Position numbers and translations under genes: made by a program. Below are positions 33,366 to 44,174 of a DNA stretch of 64,000 nucleotides, one piece after another (positions within the stretch are counted from its first letter, which is position 1; each line of letters opens with the position of its first letter). This stretch comes from Dendrolimus kikuchii (lineage: Eukaryota > Arthropoda > Insecta > Lepidoptera > Lasiocampidae): positions 24,290,272 through 24,354,271 of the forward strand of contig CM034394.1 of assembly GCA_019925095.2 (NCBI GenBank), read 5' to 3'. The notes under the pieces are model-generated. The model ran no database searches. It was not told where the DNA came from and worked only from the letters and a program-made list of their open reading frames with translations.

Positions 33366-33523
33366 TTTTTATTATATTTTTTTATTGATGAAGTACAGCA
33401 GACAGGCTGACGGCCCAACTGTGATGGAAAGTGGTTACCGTCGCCTATAAACATTTGCAACACTACTATAATACCAATGTGCTGCCGTACTCGTAGATGG
33501 GACTGGAACCTGGCCACTATACA
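33366..33523 (-). mobile_element. Rep-B 3' half
   Basis: TTTTTTTATTGATGAAGTAC, AACTGTGATGGAAAGTGG and GGGACTGGAACCTGGCCACT. Same subtype (TGCTGCCG, GATG[G/C]GACTGGAAC) as 57,836-58,147. Confidence 0.65.
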
Positions 33524-33774
33524 GACAGTGGTATTTAATCTGTAAAATCAAACGTCATTGTCATTAACGTCAATCAATCATGACAAGAGACAGATCATCG
33601 AGCTCCTCGCCCCTTTCTAATGGTTGAACTGGACACGATCATAAGCGTTTATACTAAAATATATTTGTTACAATAATAACTAACAGTTCATATAAAACAC
33701 ATAAACATAAATATAATATTAAGATTATAAGTGTTGTGTGAATAGTTAAAAAAAGTAAGTTAAAAAATCCCCCG

Positions 33775-33965
33775 ATTTTGCAACATTCTTCATTGATGCT
33801 CCGCTCCTATTGATCTTAACGTGATGATATATATATATATAGCCTATAGCCTTCCTCGATAAATGGGCTATCTAACACTAAAGAATTTTTCAAATCAGAC
33901 CAGTAGTTCCTGAGATTAGCGCGTTCAAACAAACAAACTCTTCAGCTTTATATATTAGTATAAGA
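33775..33965 (-). mobile_element. Hel-G Helitron-like fragment
   Basis: CTATAGCCTTCCTCGATAAA, TGGGCTATCTAACAC and TGAGATTAGCGCGTTCAAAC run to CTTTATATATTAGTATA. Its 3' CTAG end is lost. Confidence 0.6.
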
Positions 33966-33984
33966 GTATAAGATAAAAGAACTA

Positions 33985-34305
33985 GACTGCCACTAATGCC
34001 GAAACACAACTCAAGGATCTTATGGCGGCATGCTCTAGACCAGAGATGGTCGTCATCCAGACGGGCAAATACCTTCCCCCCTGGCAGATTTCTTTTACCA
34101 TTTTCTCCTCTCCCTATCTCTTCCCGTCTATCATTCTTCCTATTTCCCCCCCCCCCCGAGGCTGGCATCGCGTTGCAATAGCCCCTAGTTTTGCGCTTGC
34201 GAAACCAGGGACTTTTGGACGAATGTCCATAGGCGACGATTACTAATTTCAACCAGGTGAGACAACTGTTGGTTTGCTGACTTCAGGTAATACAAAAAAT
34301 AAACA
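33985..34305. mobile_element. Mosaic of two Rep-B pieces in opposite orientation
   Basis: 33,985-34,100 is the reversed middle of Rep-B (CTAATGCCGAAACACAACTC...CATCCAGACGGGC). 34,225-34,305 is a forward Rep-B 3' end (ATGTCCATAGGCGACG...AATACAAAAAATAAA). A 120-bp pyrimidine-rich and unassigned segment separates them. Confidence 0.5.
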
Positions 34306-34377
34306 CACAAAACAAGGTAAAATAGGAATCCTATGTACGCGTATTGATATCAACGAAACCGCGTTGACAGATATACT

Positions 34378-34560
34378 ATATGCAACCGCGCCGCCATAGC
34401 ACTTTCACTGTTTAGTGAGTATTAGCGGTGGGCGGCGGTGTAGGGTGGCTGACAATGTTTGTATATACACAGAAATTCACAGAATAGAAGGACGGTAACG
34501 GTGCATCGATGATCCCGTCTACACGAGCGCTTATGAAATCATCATGTACATGCTGCTGAT
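34378..34560. repeat. GC-rich repeat related to 9,262-9,480
   Basis: CAACCGCGCCGCCATAGC, GGTGGGCGGCGGTGTAGG, TATACACAGAAATTCAC and GTCTACACGAGCGCTTA. Confidence 0.4.
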
Positions 34561-34684
34561 TCTATATATAGTATGACATATCTTATGTTTGTATAGTATA
34601 TAAAGTATATTATTATCTATTTTATTTCTTTTTTACATATTCTTGGAATGTGTCATATTATTTATTGTCTTCACCGCCACTATT

Positions 34685-34840
34685 GTCTTAATATATTCCT
34701 TAGGGGGTTGCCTGGAAGAGATCGCTTTAAGCGATAAGGCCGCCCTTTGTTCAATATTTACTGTACCTAGTTTTAAGAACGTAGTTTTAATTGTTGGTGA
34801 ACAATAAAGTGTTTTCATTCATTCATTCATTCATCCGTCT
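34685..34840 (+). mobile_element. LINE-C 3' UTR with (ATTC)n tail
   Basis: GGGTTGCCTGGAAGAGATCG, CGATAAGGCCGCCCTTTG, GAACAATAAAGTG (AATAAA polyadenylation signal) and (ATTC)n at 34,816-34,834. It shows the complete 3' terminus of the family. Confidence 0.75.
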
Positions 34841-34973
34841 ATCTGTGTGTCCCTCTGTTATTTATATGTCACAGTCCTGTCTATTGATCGTGGTCTACAA
34901 TACGTATAAATAGACATAATTTTTTTTTATCTAGAAAAATCATAACCACAGTCCATACTGACTACATACATAT

Positions 34974-35508
34974 TGTTACGAGTTTAGCGGGACTCGAATT
35001 AAAATGCCGTTATAATTGCTGTAGAGTTTATTTGAACTATACAAGCACGTATAAGACAGATACAAATATAACCGAACACAACAAATCTAAACGTAATGCA
35101 GAAGATCGTAATTAAATAAAACGCGCAAAATCCGTCACTATTAGATTCCCGAATGTACACACGTCACGCCCGTATCGTAGTCGTAGCTTGACTGACCTCC
35201 TCTCAACATCAGGCGGTCGTTTTATGCTCCACAAATGCAAATGCAAATGTACGTTCGCCCGGCAATGTCGCCACAGTTTCCTAGAATTAGCTTGTAACAC
35301 CTGGCTAATGCTGCTAATGAGCGAGTACAATAGGACAATAGGCTGTTCTCCACAATAACTTAGAAAACGTATGCCAATAAACAAGTGAACAGAAGAAGAC
35401 GATCATAAAAGGATTGCAATTAGTTCAAATGCCGACAGGTAATAAAATGTGCTTCTATAGATCTGTACGTGGAATTTGTCTTTGTCGGGGGTTACAACTT
35501 AGGTAACA
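34974..35508 (-). mobile_element. LTR-E solo LTR (535 bp)
   Basis: Minus orientation. Bounded by TGTTACGAGT and CTTAGGTAACA, flanked by ATAT at 34,970-34,973 and 35,509-35,512. Carries the reversed GCATTTTAATTCGAGTCC region of the family. No internal sequence. Confidence 0.75.
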
Positions 35509-35512
35509 ATAT

Positions 35513-36640
35513 TGAATTTTTTTTTGTGAATATGTGTCGAGATGTTTGCTTTCAAATGCATAAGAATTGTGTATCAGAGGAAAACCGAATGAGGATCATA
35601 ATGTGTGTTTGGGATTCACCTCGTCGGGGTGTCATTAGCATCCCCGCAGGAATGCTATTGTTACGCCACGGTTTGGGATATCCACTAAAAGCCCTAGCCG
35701 ATCTTCGAACATCCCTTCTCGGGGCTGTGGGCTCGCTTACGCATTCACCACCAGCCCGGATGTAGTATATCCCTTCTAACTTTAAAATTATGAATTGGAA
35801 AATTCTGACCAAAAATTAAGGCGGTAGATTTAAAATACTTTAAACGAAAATTGATTTAAACTAGTTGTGTATTTAATTAGTTTTTGAGAGGTTATTTTTG
35901 ATTAAATGCTTTAACAGATCCGCTGTGAGATGAGGAATAGTGGACATTTGTCTCCTCGACGGGACCTCTCTCTGTCTGCGGACCGGCACGCAATTTCCCG
36001 ATGTAATTTCTAAATTCAGCAAAGTAATACATTGAAAACGTAGCTATTTCTATCTATATTTATGTATTCATTATTAAAAAGTAGTATCTTAGTTAAGTAC
36101 AAGTTAAGTATCATTATATTAATACGTGAAGCAAAAACTTTGTACCCCTTTTTACGAAAATTGCGCGGACGGAGTAGTATGAAATTTCGCACACTTATAG
36201 GTTATATAAAGAAGGAGTGCAGAATGCTAATATTTTTTTAAATTATGCATAAAAATACATTAAATCAATAAAAAAACATTACGCACGCTATTATGTATTT
36301 GACACATACGCATATATACCCTTTTGTTAATTGCTAAAGTCAAAATAAACAGGGTAGCCTTGGCGAAATCTGTGATTATAGAAGTATATAGTCTTTGACA
36401 ACAGAACCTTAATAATGTTCAAACTTATATAATTTAAATTAATTATTATGGTCGGATTTCGACCACGGGCGACCACTAGTAAATTTAATTATACAATTAA
36501 ACTAAATAAAACTATATATACAAATTAAAATTAAACTATAAAATTTAGATCCAGACAGCTGTCAGTTGGAAACGTGCCCAAATTGGCAACGGTAATGCGT
36601 TGTCCGAGGAATAGACCAGTCTTTTGGTCACGTGAGACGT
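35513..36640. other. Unassigned sequence
   Basis: A 98-codon plus frame ending at 35,765 overlaps the LTR end and contains RRGVISIPAGMLLLRHGLGY; not recognised. The rest to 36,640 is AT-rich with no gene evident. Confidence 0.25.
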
Positions 36641-37700
36641 CTACCAGGTGTTTAAAATAGTAAGAAGTTCGTACTATACGTTGCGTGTACCACCATCGTC
36701 ATTATCATCTCAATTCATTCCTGGGGTGTCTGGACGAGATCGCTTTTCAACTATAAGACCGCCATTTGTCCACAATTAGATATAGCTATACTCTGTAAGT
36801 TAATTTAAAAAAAAATCTAATTGCACGAGTTCAACAGACAGGTAGACGGCCCACCTGATGGAAAGAGGTTACCATCACCTATAGACACTTGGAACACTAA
36901 AGACACTACCAGGTCTTTAAAATAGTAAGTAGTTCGTACTATACGTTGCGTGTACCACCATCGTCATTATCATCTCAATTCATTCCTGGGGTGTCTGGAC
37001 GATATCGCTTTTCAACGATAAGACCGCCATTTGTCCACAATTAGATATAGCTATACTCTGTAAGTTAATTTAAAAAAAAATCTAATTGCACGAGTTCAAC
37101 AGACAGGTAGACGGCCCACCTGATGGAAAGAGGTTACCATCACCTATAGACACTTGGAACACTAAAGACACTACCAGGTCTTTAAAATAGTAAGTAGTTC
37201 GTACTATACGTTGCGTGTACCACCATCGTCATTATCATCTCAATTCATTCCTGGGGTGTCTGGACGATATCGCTTTTCAACGATAAGACCGCCATTTGTC
37301 CACAATTAGATATAGCTATACTCTGTAAGTTAATTTAAAAAAAAATCTAATTGCACGAGTTCAACAGACAGGTAGACGGCCCACCTGATGGAAAGAGGTT
37401 ACCATCACCTATAGACACTTGGAACACTAAAGACACTACCAGGTCTTTAAAATAGTAAGTAGTTCGTACTATACGTTGCGTGTACCACCATCGTCATTAT
37501 CATCTCAATTCATTCCTGGGGTGTCTGGACGATATCGCTTTTCAACGATAAGACCGCCATTTGTCCACAATTAGATATAGCTATACTCTGTAAGTTAATT
37601 TAAAAAAAAATCTAATTGCACGAGTTCAACAGACAGGTAGACGGCCCACCTGATGGAAAGAGGTCACCATCGCCTATAGACACCTGGAACACTAAAGACA
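36641..37700. repeat. Tandem array, exactly 4 x 265 bp
   Basis: Units start at 36,641, 36,906, 37,171 and 37,436. Each contains a LINE-C 3' UTR piece (TCATTCCTGGGGTGTCTGG...) joined to a reversed Rep-B 3' end (GACAGGTAGACGGCCCACC). Units 2 and 3 look identical. Unit 1 carries variants at its left end and unit 4 at its right end. Only unit 4 continues into the rest of Rep-B. Confidence 0.95.
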
Positions 37701-37862
37701 CTATAAATGCGCTGTTGCTCTCTAAAGGGAGATTGGAACCTGGCCACTAATGCCGGAACACAACTCAAAGTTGTTATGACGGCATCCCTAGATCAGGGGT
37801 GGTAGCCATCCAGACGGGCAAAAACGTTACTACCTGTCTGTGGGTTATTTTGTCGCCTCTTT
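37605..37862 (-). mobile_element. Rep-B from which the array's right half came
   Basis: Begins in unit 4 and continues ATAAATGCGCTGTTGC, ACTAATGCCGGAACACAACT and CTGTGGGTTATTTTGTCGCC. The 5' 60 bp are missing. Confidence 0.75.
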
Positions 37863-38632
37863 TAAATATCAGTTTATGGCCTTTCTGAAGAGAATAGTGA
37901 TGAACGAGATAGAATAGCGAAAGGTAGGATAAAATAGTGACGGATGGGATAAAATGGCGACAGCGGCACCAGTTATAAGAGTTCATCAGGGTATTCCTAA
38001 CTCTAAAGACTGTGCTCTATTAAAATAAATCTAAATAAAATCGCTTTCAAAACTATTAAAACGCGGTGTAGAGACCAAATATACGTTCCTTCTTTTTAGG
38101 AATAAACTGATTATCAAATATGTTTGTGGTATATTGTACTTTTGACAGGGGGATAAACACAAGATAATTGATATCACACAGAATAGGATAGTTTTCACGG
38201 AATTAAATCCCAAGTTACAGAAAACTTTGATTATGTACTAATAATTGTAATAATTCACCAACAAAAAAGAAAATTATAGAGTTGTCAATGTACGTACCTC
38301 TTACCCATCACTAATAGATATCAGTTAAGTACTGTAGTGAATTTTATATCTATTGACGACTGTATACCAAATCTTTCATTCAATTCGTAATTCTCTGGGT
38401 AGTAACTGACTGACAGACAGACGGATTTATTTCTTAATTTTTGTATCATAGTTGTGGGCAACATCGCTGGTTGTATAAATACATATAAATATATTAGTAT
38501 TTTTTAGTTTTCTTAGTGGTATAATTGTTCGTTGCCCTAAATAATTAAAAAAAAAAACAAAGTGCTCGACCGGATACGATCACAACATAACATGCCTAGT
38601 GAACATTTGGCATATTTACATTGACATCAGAT
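37863..38632 (+). repeat. Segmental duplication, copy 1
   Basis: Matches 48,790-49,690: GTTTATGCCCTTTNTGAA, a short 20-bp minisatellite (about 5 units), GAGTTCATCAGNGTATTCC, AAAACGCGGTGTAGAGA, GATATCACACAGAATAGG and GTGCTCGACCNGATNCG. Interrupted by a 296-bp insertion at 38,266-38,561. Confidence 0.85.
38266..38561 (+). mobile_element. Insertion present only in duplication copy 1
   Basis: Copy 2 reads straight through CACCAACAAAGTGCTCG, while copy 1 has 296 bp here. AACAAA repeats at both edges (38,260-38,265; 38,556-38,561) and the insert ends in an A-run, as for a retro-inserted sequence. No coding content. Confidence 0.5.
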
Positions 38633-39054
38633 TAAGAAATAGATAGATAATATCTATTTCTTGAAATAGATTTATATTTAAGTAGCAATTAAGAGAGTAA
38701 AATACAAATTGAGATATTTTTGTATCCTCTCAATAAAAGAAAGGGGGTGAAAATTCGAAACAAACGGTAAATTTTGATGATAAGTTATTTCAAATGAACT
38801 GCAAGGAGGGGCAGGCAGGGTGGATGGGGCAACTTTCCGCAAGGTTGGCGAAATTTTAAAGCATCAATCTAATTGGATATTCTAAATGGAAAATGTATTT
38901 TAAAACGCAGAGTCTATTGAACGGTGGATCCCCTTTCCATCAATTTGTCTTAATTTAAAAAGTATAAAGTCAACAATAAGTTCGATTGAGATGATTTTGA
39001 ATTATTCAAGAAAGTTAATGAAGACTTTTTAATAGCTAACGAATATATACTAAA
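38633..39054. other. Unassigned sequence
   Basis: Includes GATAGATAATATCTATTTC, a short inverted repeat at 38,642-38,662. No gene. Confidence 0.35.
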
Positions 39055-39366
39055 CTAGAAATCCCGGCAGACGTTATCCTGCCCTGAAAATAAATAAATC
39101 TAGGATCCGATCCCAGCGCCACCTACCGGTCCCAATTGCGAATCTAAATAATCCCGGGACCCAGTCAAACATACAAAAAAATTTCATCAAAGTCGATAAA
39201 GTCGTTCTTAACTTATGCGCGTATATACATTTCTATGATTCATTTTTATACATTTTAAACCTTCCCTGGACTTCCACAAATAATTCAAAATCAAAATTAG
39301 CCAAATCAGTCTAGCCATTCTCGAGTTTTAGCGAGACTAACGAACAGAAATTGAATTTTATATATA
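39055..39366 (-). mobile_element. Helitron-like element
   Basis: CTAG at 39,055-39,058 after host A, then ATCCCGGCAGACGTTATCC and CCAGCGCCACCTACCGG. Ends in TATATAACATTT near 39,366. Same subfamily as 18,311-18,511. Confidence 0.6.
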
Positions 39367-39394
39367 ACATTTTAATGCTTTGACTAAAATATAG

Positions 39395-39475
39395 TTATTA
39401 ACCGTTTCAACGGTTTTGTTTATTTTATTTTTACTGCGACGTTTCGGTCACTTTTCAGCAGCGGTGATCCGTAAG
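39395..39475 (+). repeat. Partial copy of the GACGTTTCGG repeat
   Basis: GCGACGTTTCGGTCACTTTT and AGCAGCGGTGATCCG match the core of 18,597-18,826. Confidence 0.4.
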
Positions 39476-39726
39476 ACAGAGTTATAAATTCTTTTAGATT
39501 ATTATTTAAAAAAAAAAACTGTGATAGGCACTACTAATATCGTATATGAAAACGTAATAATTTAATTATATTAAATTTTATAAAGTATTAAACATTTAAT
39601 CATTTATTCAGAAAACACTATTTGTCCACAAATAGCTATGTCTGATTAACACAATATAATGCTGCTAATACATTTATTATAATAACTTATGTATTTTGAA
39701 ATATATTATTGTATACGTGTATATAT

Positions 39727-40616
39727 TGTTACGACCTAGATGCCGACAAAGACAAATTTACACCTGCATACCTGTAGAAACACATTTTATTACCTTTCGG
39801 CATTTGGACTTCTTTTGTTTACTTTATGTTTAAATTTTTTGATTAGAAAACAGCCCATTGTGTGTTGTAATATTTTATGGCATTGCTTAGCCAGATGTGT
39901 CGGATTTAAAGTACAAACTGATTCTAGGATATTCGGTCCACGCGGCCGGGCAGACATATTACATCTGTCCAGTATAAATCAATGCCTCGATTGATGGACG
40001 AGGCAGTCGAGCGATAACCACGAGCGAAGCAAGACTTATATACATTCGGTAAACTATTTAGTGACGGACTTTGCGCGTGTTATTGAATTACGATCTTCTG
40101 CATTACGTTTGGACTTGTTGCGTTCGGTTATATTTGTACCTGTGTTATACGTGTTTGTACAGTTCTAATAAACTCTACAATATATATTTTTTTTATTGCA
40201 GGAGATCAGCAGACAGGCAGACGGCCCACTTGATGGAAAGCGGTTACCATCGCCCATGGACATTTGCAACAGCAAAGTTGCTACAAATGCGCTGCTGCTC
40301 TCTTAAGGGAGACTGGAACCTGGTCACTAATACCGGAACACAACTCAAGGTTGTTACGGCGACATGCTTTAGACCAGGGGTGGTAGCCATCCAGTCGGGC
40401 AAATGCCCTACCACCTGGCTGTGGGTTGTTAAGTCGCCTCTTACGACAGGCCGCCCGGCCGCAAGAAATTGTATTCTTTCTCCGTTCCTGCACGGATAAA
40501 TTTGGTTATATAATATAAGGTTATATTTGTACCTGTGTTATACGTGTTTGTATAGTTCTAATAAACTCTACAATAATTCCAACGGCATTTTAATTCGAGT
40601 CCTGCAACTCGTAACA
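39727..40616 (+). mobile_element. LTR-E solo LTR interrupted by Rep-B
   Basis: TGTTACGACC at 39,727 to ACTCGTAACA at 40,616, flanked by ATAT on both sides (39,723-39,726; 40,617-40,620). Rep-B sits inside. A 57-bp LTR segment is present on each side of it (40,126-40,182 and 40,519-40,575) with one mismatch. Confidence 0.8.
40187..40497 (-). mobile_element. Rep-B, full length, inside LTR-E
   Basis: From the T-run/ATTGCAGGAGATCAG to TTCCTGCACGGATAA. One of the least diverged copies. About 20 bp of extra TTTGGTTATATAATATAA lies between its 5' end and the second LTR repeat. Confidence 0.85.
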
Positions 40617-41233
40617 ATATATATGACTCATGATAGAGGAGCGTAGAAGAAAAAGACATGTTGTGCCTAACTGAAATAATTTTGAGAAGATGAAAAAAAA
40701 AGAGAGCAATGTTCACGTGATGCTCTAACAGACAGGCAGATAGAAATTCTAAAAATGGTATTTTCGTGATCTGTACCCGAAATCCCCCCTTCCTCCTCTT
40801 TGCCCCCTTCATATCCTCTCATTTTTCATTTCATTGTTTAAACTCGACATCCTCAGCACGTTTATTATGTTTATTATCGATTATTTAGATAGATAGCAGA
40901 TAGATAAGTCAATAATGATTACAAAACAACTAAACGAAAGTTCTTAAAGTGTTTAAATTGAACGATCCTCAAGTTTGAGTTGATTATGATTAATAACAGC
41001 TTAATGGCCGCTAATCTATCACGAACTTCTTAAATACAGTGGAAATTATTAAAAGTTTCATGACTTAATTAGACGATAGCAATTCCTAGCAGTTTTGATG
41101 TCTTGAGATATGCTTGAATTTGAGAAAGTGCATGCACGTACCTGGTTTATGGGCATGAAATTTAACTGCTCTTCTTCTCTTCAGTCCACTTCACTTCACT
41201 TCAAATCTTATAGTTTTATATTTGTTGTTTTTA
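40617..41233. other. Repeat scrap and unassigned sequence
   Basis: 40,700-40,800 (TTCACGTGATGCTCTAACAG, GAAATTCTAAAAATGG) is the reverse of the block at 21,780-21,965. The rest is unassigned. Confidence 0.35.
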
Positions 41234-41532
41234 TCCGTGCAGGAACGGAGAAAGAATACAATTTCCTGCGGCCTGGCGGCCTGTCGTAAGAGGCGACTAA
41301 ACAACCCACAGCCAGGTGGTAGGGTATTTACTCGACTGGATGGCGACCACCCTTGGTCTAGAGTATGCCCTCATAACAACCCTGTGTTGTGTTCCGGCAT
41401 TAGTGACCAGGTTCTAGTCTCCTTTAAGAGAGTAGCACATTTGTAGCACCTTTGGTGTTGCAAATGTCCATAGGCGATGATAACCGCTTTCCATCAAGTG
41501 GGCCGTCTGCTGAACTCCTGCAATAAAAAAAA
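41234..41532 (+). mobile_element. Rep-B, full length
   Basis: TATCCGTGCAGGAACGGAG to GAACTCCTGCAATAAAAAAA. It defines the plus-strand order of the family: CGTAAGAGGCGACTAAAC, CAGCCAGGTGGTAGG, GTTCCGGCATTAGTGACC, GTTGCAAATGTCC. Confidence 0.85.
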
Positions 41533-41844
41533 TAAAAATTGTATTTTATGTTACATATGTTTATTATATTTTACAGTTGCGGTGCGGAGCGGGTTATTTA
41601 CATAATATACACATTTATGTGTTGCGGGGGGCGACATATTTTATGCTATTTTATTTTATATATTTACAATGTGCTGGTATATTTAATTTATTTATTTTCT
41701 TGATGACATGACAAATGAATGACTGACATGTGTGCGAGAAAAGGGAACACGCCGCCAGATTTAAATGAAGAATTTAAATATGTTAGAAGAAAAGTATGAA
41801 TAGGTTGAAAGGAGGTTTACATGGCGGTAGTAGTTATATTTATA
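41533..41844. other. Unassigned sequence
   Basis: GC-richer at 41,575-41,640 (GCGGTGCGGAGCGGG, TGCGGGGGGCG). No gene. Confidence 0.3.
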
Positions 41845-42240
41845 CATACATACATACATAACTTCACGCCAGTTCCCTTGCGGGGTAGGCACGAACAACA
41901 GAGCGCCATTCAGGCTTATTCTTACACACCTCACTTGCTTCTTTGACATTCATAACTCTTGTCATGCACGCTCGTCTGTTCTTAAGGCTCCTGACATCAC
42001 CTTCTGCTAGTACACGATGAATTTGATCATGGAAGGTGTGTCGTGGCCTTCCACGACTTCTGCATCCATCCACTTTTGCACTGTATATGTGTTTAGTCAT
42101 TTTTCATCATGCATTCTTTCCACATGCCCGAACCACCGGAGCATTCCTTTCCTTACCTTCACCCCGACACTCTCTTTCAGACCAACTCTCTTTCTTACTT
42201 CGGTATTACGAACGCGGTCCGCGAGCGTCACTCCGCAGTT
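41845..42240 (-). pseudogene. LINE-A 3' fragment
   Basis: (TATG)n at 41,845-41,860. Minus strand ends VVRAYPARELA. Upstream coding GVTLADRVRNTEVRKRVGLK is in a different frame owing to a one-base loss near 42,100. Confidence 0.8.
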
Positions 42241-42312
42241 TATTTTTAATTGTTATATATATATATATTTTGTATAATTACATTTAAATAAATGGAATAT
42301 ACCAACATACCA

Positions 42313-42614
42313 ACCGCAAAGCTCGCCAACAACGAGATGTTCACCCCCATTTCCATGAGCTCCCACGCTCAACTATGCAACGGTTTTCTAGAACATTTAT
42401 TCCCCGTATAACGATGATCTGGAGGGAACTTCCCGCCACGGTTTTCCTCTTGCGCTATGATATGAGGTTTTTTAAGAAGGGCTTTATAGAATTTCTTACA
42501 GATCAACAACGCGTCGGCTACACCCCTGATGTTGCAAACGTCCATAGGCGACGGTAACCACTTTCCATCAGGTGGTACGTCTGTCGGTTTGCCTACTTCG
42601 GGCAATAAAAAAAA
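42313..42614 (+). pseudogene. LINE C-terminus plus 3' UTR, Rep-B partner family
   Basis: Reads MQRFSRTFIPRITMIWRELP, ATVFLLRYDMRFFKKGFIEF, LTDQQRVGYTPDVANVHRRR then a stop. The 3' UTR GTTGCAAACGTCCATAGGCG, CTTTCCATCAGGTGG and CGGGCAATAAAAAAAAA matches the terminal third of Rep-B. Stop codon and UTR overlap: VANVHRRR is encoded by the shared block. Confidence 0.75.
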
Positions 42615-42849
42615 AACATGAAACCATGATTTTACAAAACATGTTAAGATCGGATACTTAAGAGCATCTATACGAGTATATACCAAATTTGGAGCGGTAA
42701 TGAATTTCACGTATTGGAAGGAATGGGTCTAGACTGTGAACGCACCGATTATTGCCCTCTAAGACTCGTCTTTGTTTAACGAACGAATTGAATGTTGTAT
42801 GAAATGAATATTGATTTTGAATTAATGTTATTTAGTCGATAAATGATTT

Positions 42850-42975
42850 TTTTATTGCATGAGTTCAGCAGAAAGGCAGACGGCCCACGTAATGGAAAGC
42901 GGTTACCATCGCCTATAGACATTTGCAAAAAAATTAGTGCCGCTCTCTAAAGGGAGACTGGAACTCAATAGGTTT
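42850..42975 (-). mobile_element. Rep-B 3' fragment
   Basis: TTTTTTATTGCATGAGTTC, GTAATGGAAAGCGGTTACC and CTCTAAAGGGAGACTGGAAC. Confidence 0.65.
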
Positions 42976-43040
42976 ATTGAAACTTTTTAGAACGTATGTA
43001 TTTTTCAAATATTTTTTAAAATTAAAATTTATATTTAATA

Positions 43041-43130
43041 CTAGCTGATGCCCGTGACTTCGTCCGCGTGGTATTTCTTATTCCTTCAATTAAAATCTTA
43101 TAGATCGCAATACCTTATAATGCATTTAAT
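43041..43130 (-). mobile_element. Helitron-like 3' end
   Basis: CTAG at 43,041-43,044 then GCCCGTGACTTCGTCCGCG, the reverse of a Hel-G 3' end. Cut off by Rep-B at 43,131. Confidence 0.55.
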
Positions 43131-43403
43131 CCGTGCAGGAACGGAGAAAGAATATAATTTCCTGCGGCCTGGCGGCCTGTCGTATTTGCTCGACTGGATG
43201 GCGACCACCCCTGGGCTAGAGTATGCCGCCATAACAACCTTGTGTTGTGTTCCGGCATTAGTGACCAGGTTCCAGTCTCCTTTAAGAGAGCAGCAGCGCA
43301 ATTGTAGCACCTTTGGTGTTGCAAATGTCCATAGTCGATGGTAACCTCTTTCCATCAAGTGGGCCATCTGCCTGTATGCTGAACTCCTGCAGTAAAAAAA
43401 AAT
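43131..43403 (+). mobile_element. Rep-B with an internal deletion
   Basis: TCCGTGCAGGAACGGAG through GGCCTGTCGTA, then a jump to TTTGCTCGACTGGATGG: about 45 bp containing AGAGGCGAC and AGGTGGTAGG are missing. Ends GAACTCCTGCAGTAAAAAAA. Confidence 0.8.
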
Positions 43404-43627
43404 ATGCTTCTTTATAGACGACATTCAACGTAAAATGATTCGGAACATGGACAAATAGGTTGGTTGGCTGACTTACACGGGAGAAAGCAACATAGAGCTG
43501 GCCGTGCGAGAAACAGCTGACGCTGAGCTCCACGCCCGCAACACGCAGCGTCTGCCCGTTTTATTGTATGATGATATCGGCAATATCAATACTTAATTAG
43601 GTTCGTTGTATAATAAGCTGTTTAAGT

Positions 43628-43907
43628 AATCAAAGTTTCTTTAACTATCCCACGGGAACTCTTTAATGTTTCGGGATCAAAAGTATCCTATATGTTGACC
43701 AGGGATATAAGCTACTACCATACAAAATTTCATTTAAATCGGTCCAATCGTTTCGGAGATTAGCCCGTACAAACAGAGAAACAAAAAAATTGAAAAAATC
43801 TAAATTAGTTCTATTTCACTTCTTACATCCCCCTGACTCGGTTTTTAGCAAAAAATTTTCATTGTACAGAAATTCGACCTCTACAGTTTTATTATATGTA
43901 AAATAGA
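43628..43907 (-). mobile_element. Helitron-like element, 5' end intact
   Basis: On the minus strand starts TCTATTTTACATATAATAAA at 43,907 after host A. The body matches 11,430-11,744 (AACTATCCCACGGGAACTC, GTTTCGGGATCAAAAGTATC in reverse). The GC-rich CTAG end is missing. Confidence 0.6.
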
Positions 43908-43971
43908 TATAATTTCTTTGTTTCTTTATGTCACTTGATAGGAAAATTCTTTAATATATAGGTATACTGGC

Positions 43972-44174
43972 TGTCCTGGCACACGTTGTTCTGCCCTGAA
44001 GAAATAAAATTTAGAACCCGATTCCAGCGCCACCTACCGGGTCCAAATGTAAGCTGTCCTATCTTTCAAGTTGGATCAAACTGCACACGGTGTGCAAATT
44101 TGATTGAAATCGGCCAAGTAGTTTAGAAGTCCATCGCGGACAAACAACGTGACACGTAATTTATATATATTAAG
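43972..44174 (-). mobile_element. Helitron-like element, decayed 3' end
   Basis: CACACGTTGTTCTGCCCTGA, CCAGCGCCACCTACCGGGTC and TTTGATTGAAATCGGCC. The terminal CTAG has become CCAG on the element strand. Confidence 0.5.
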
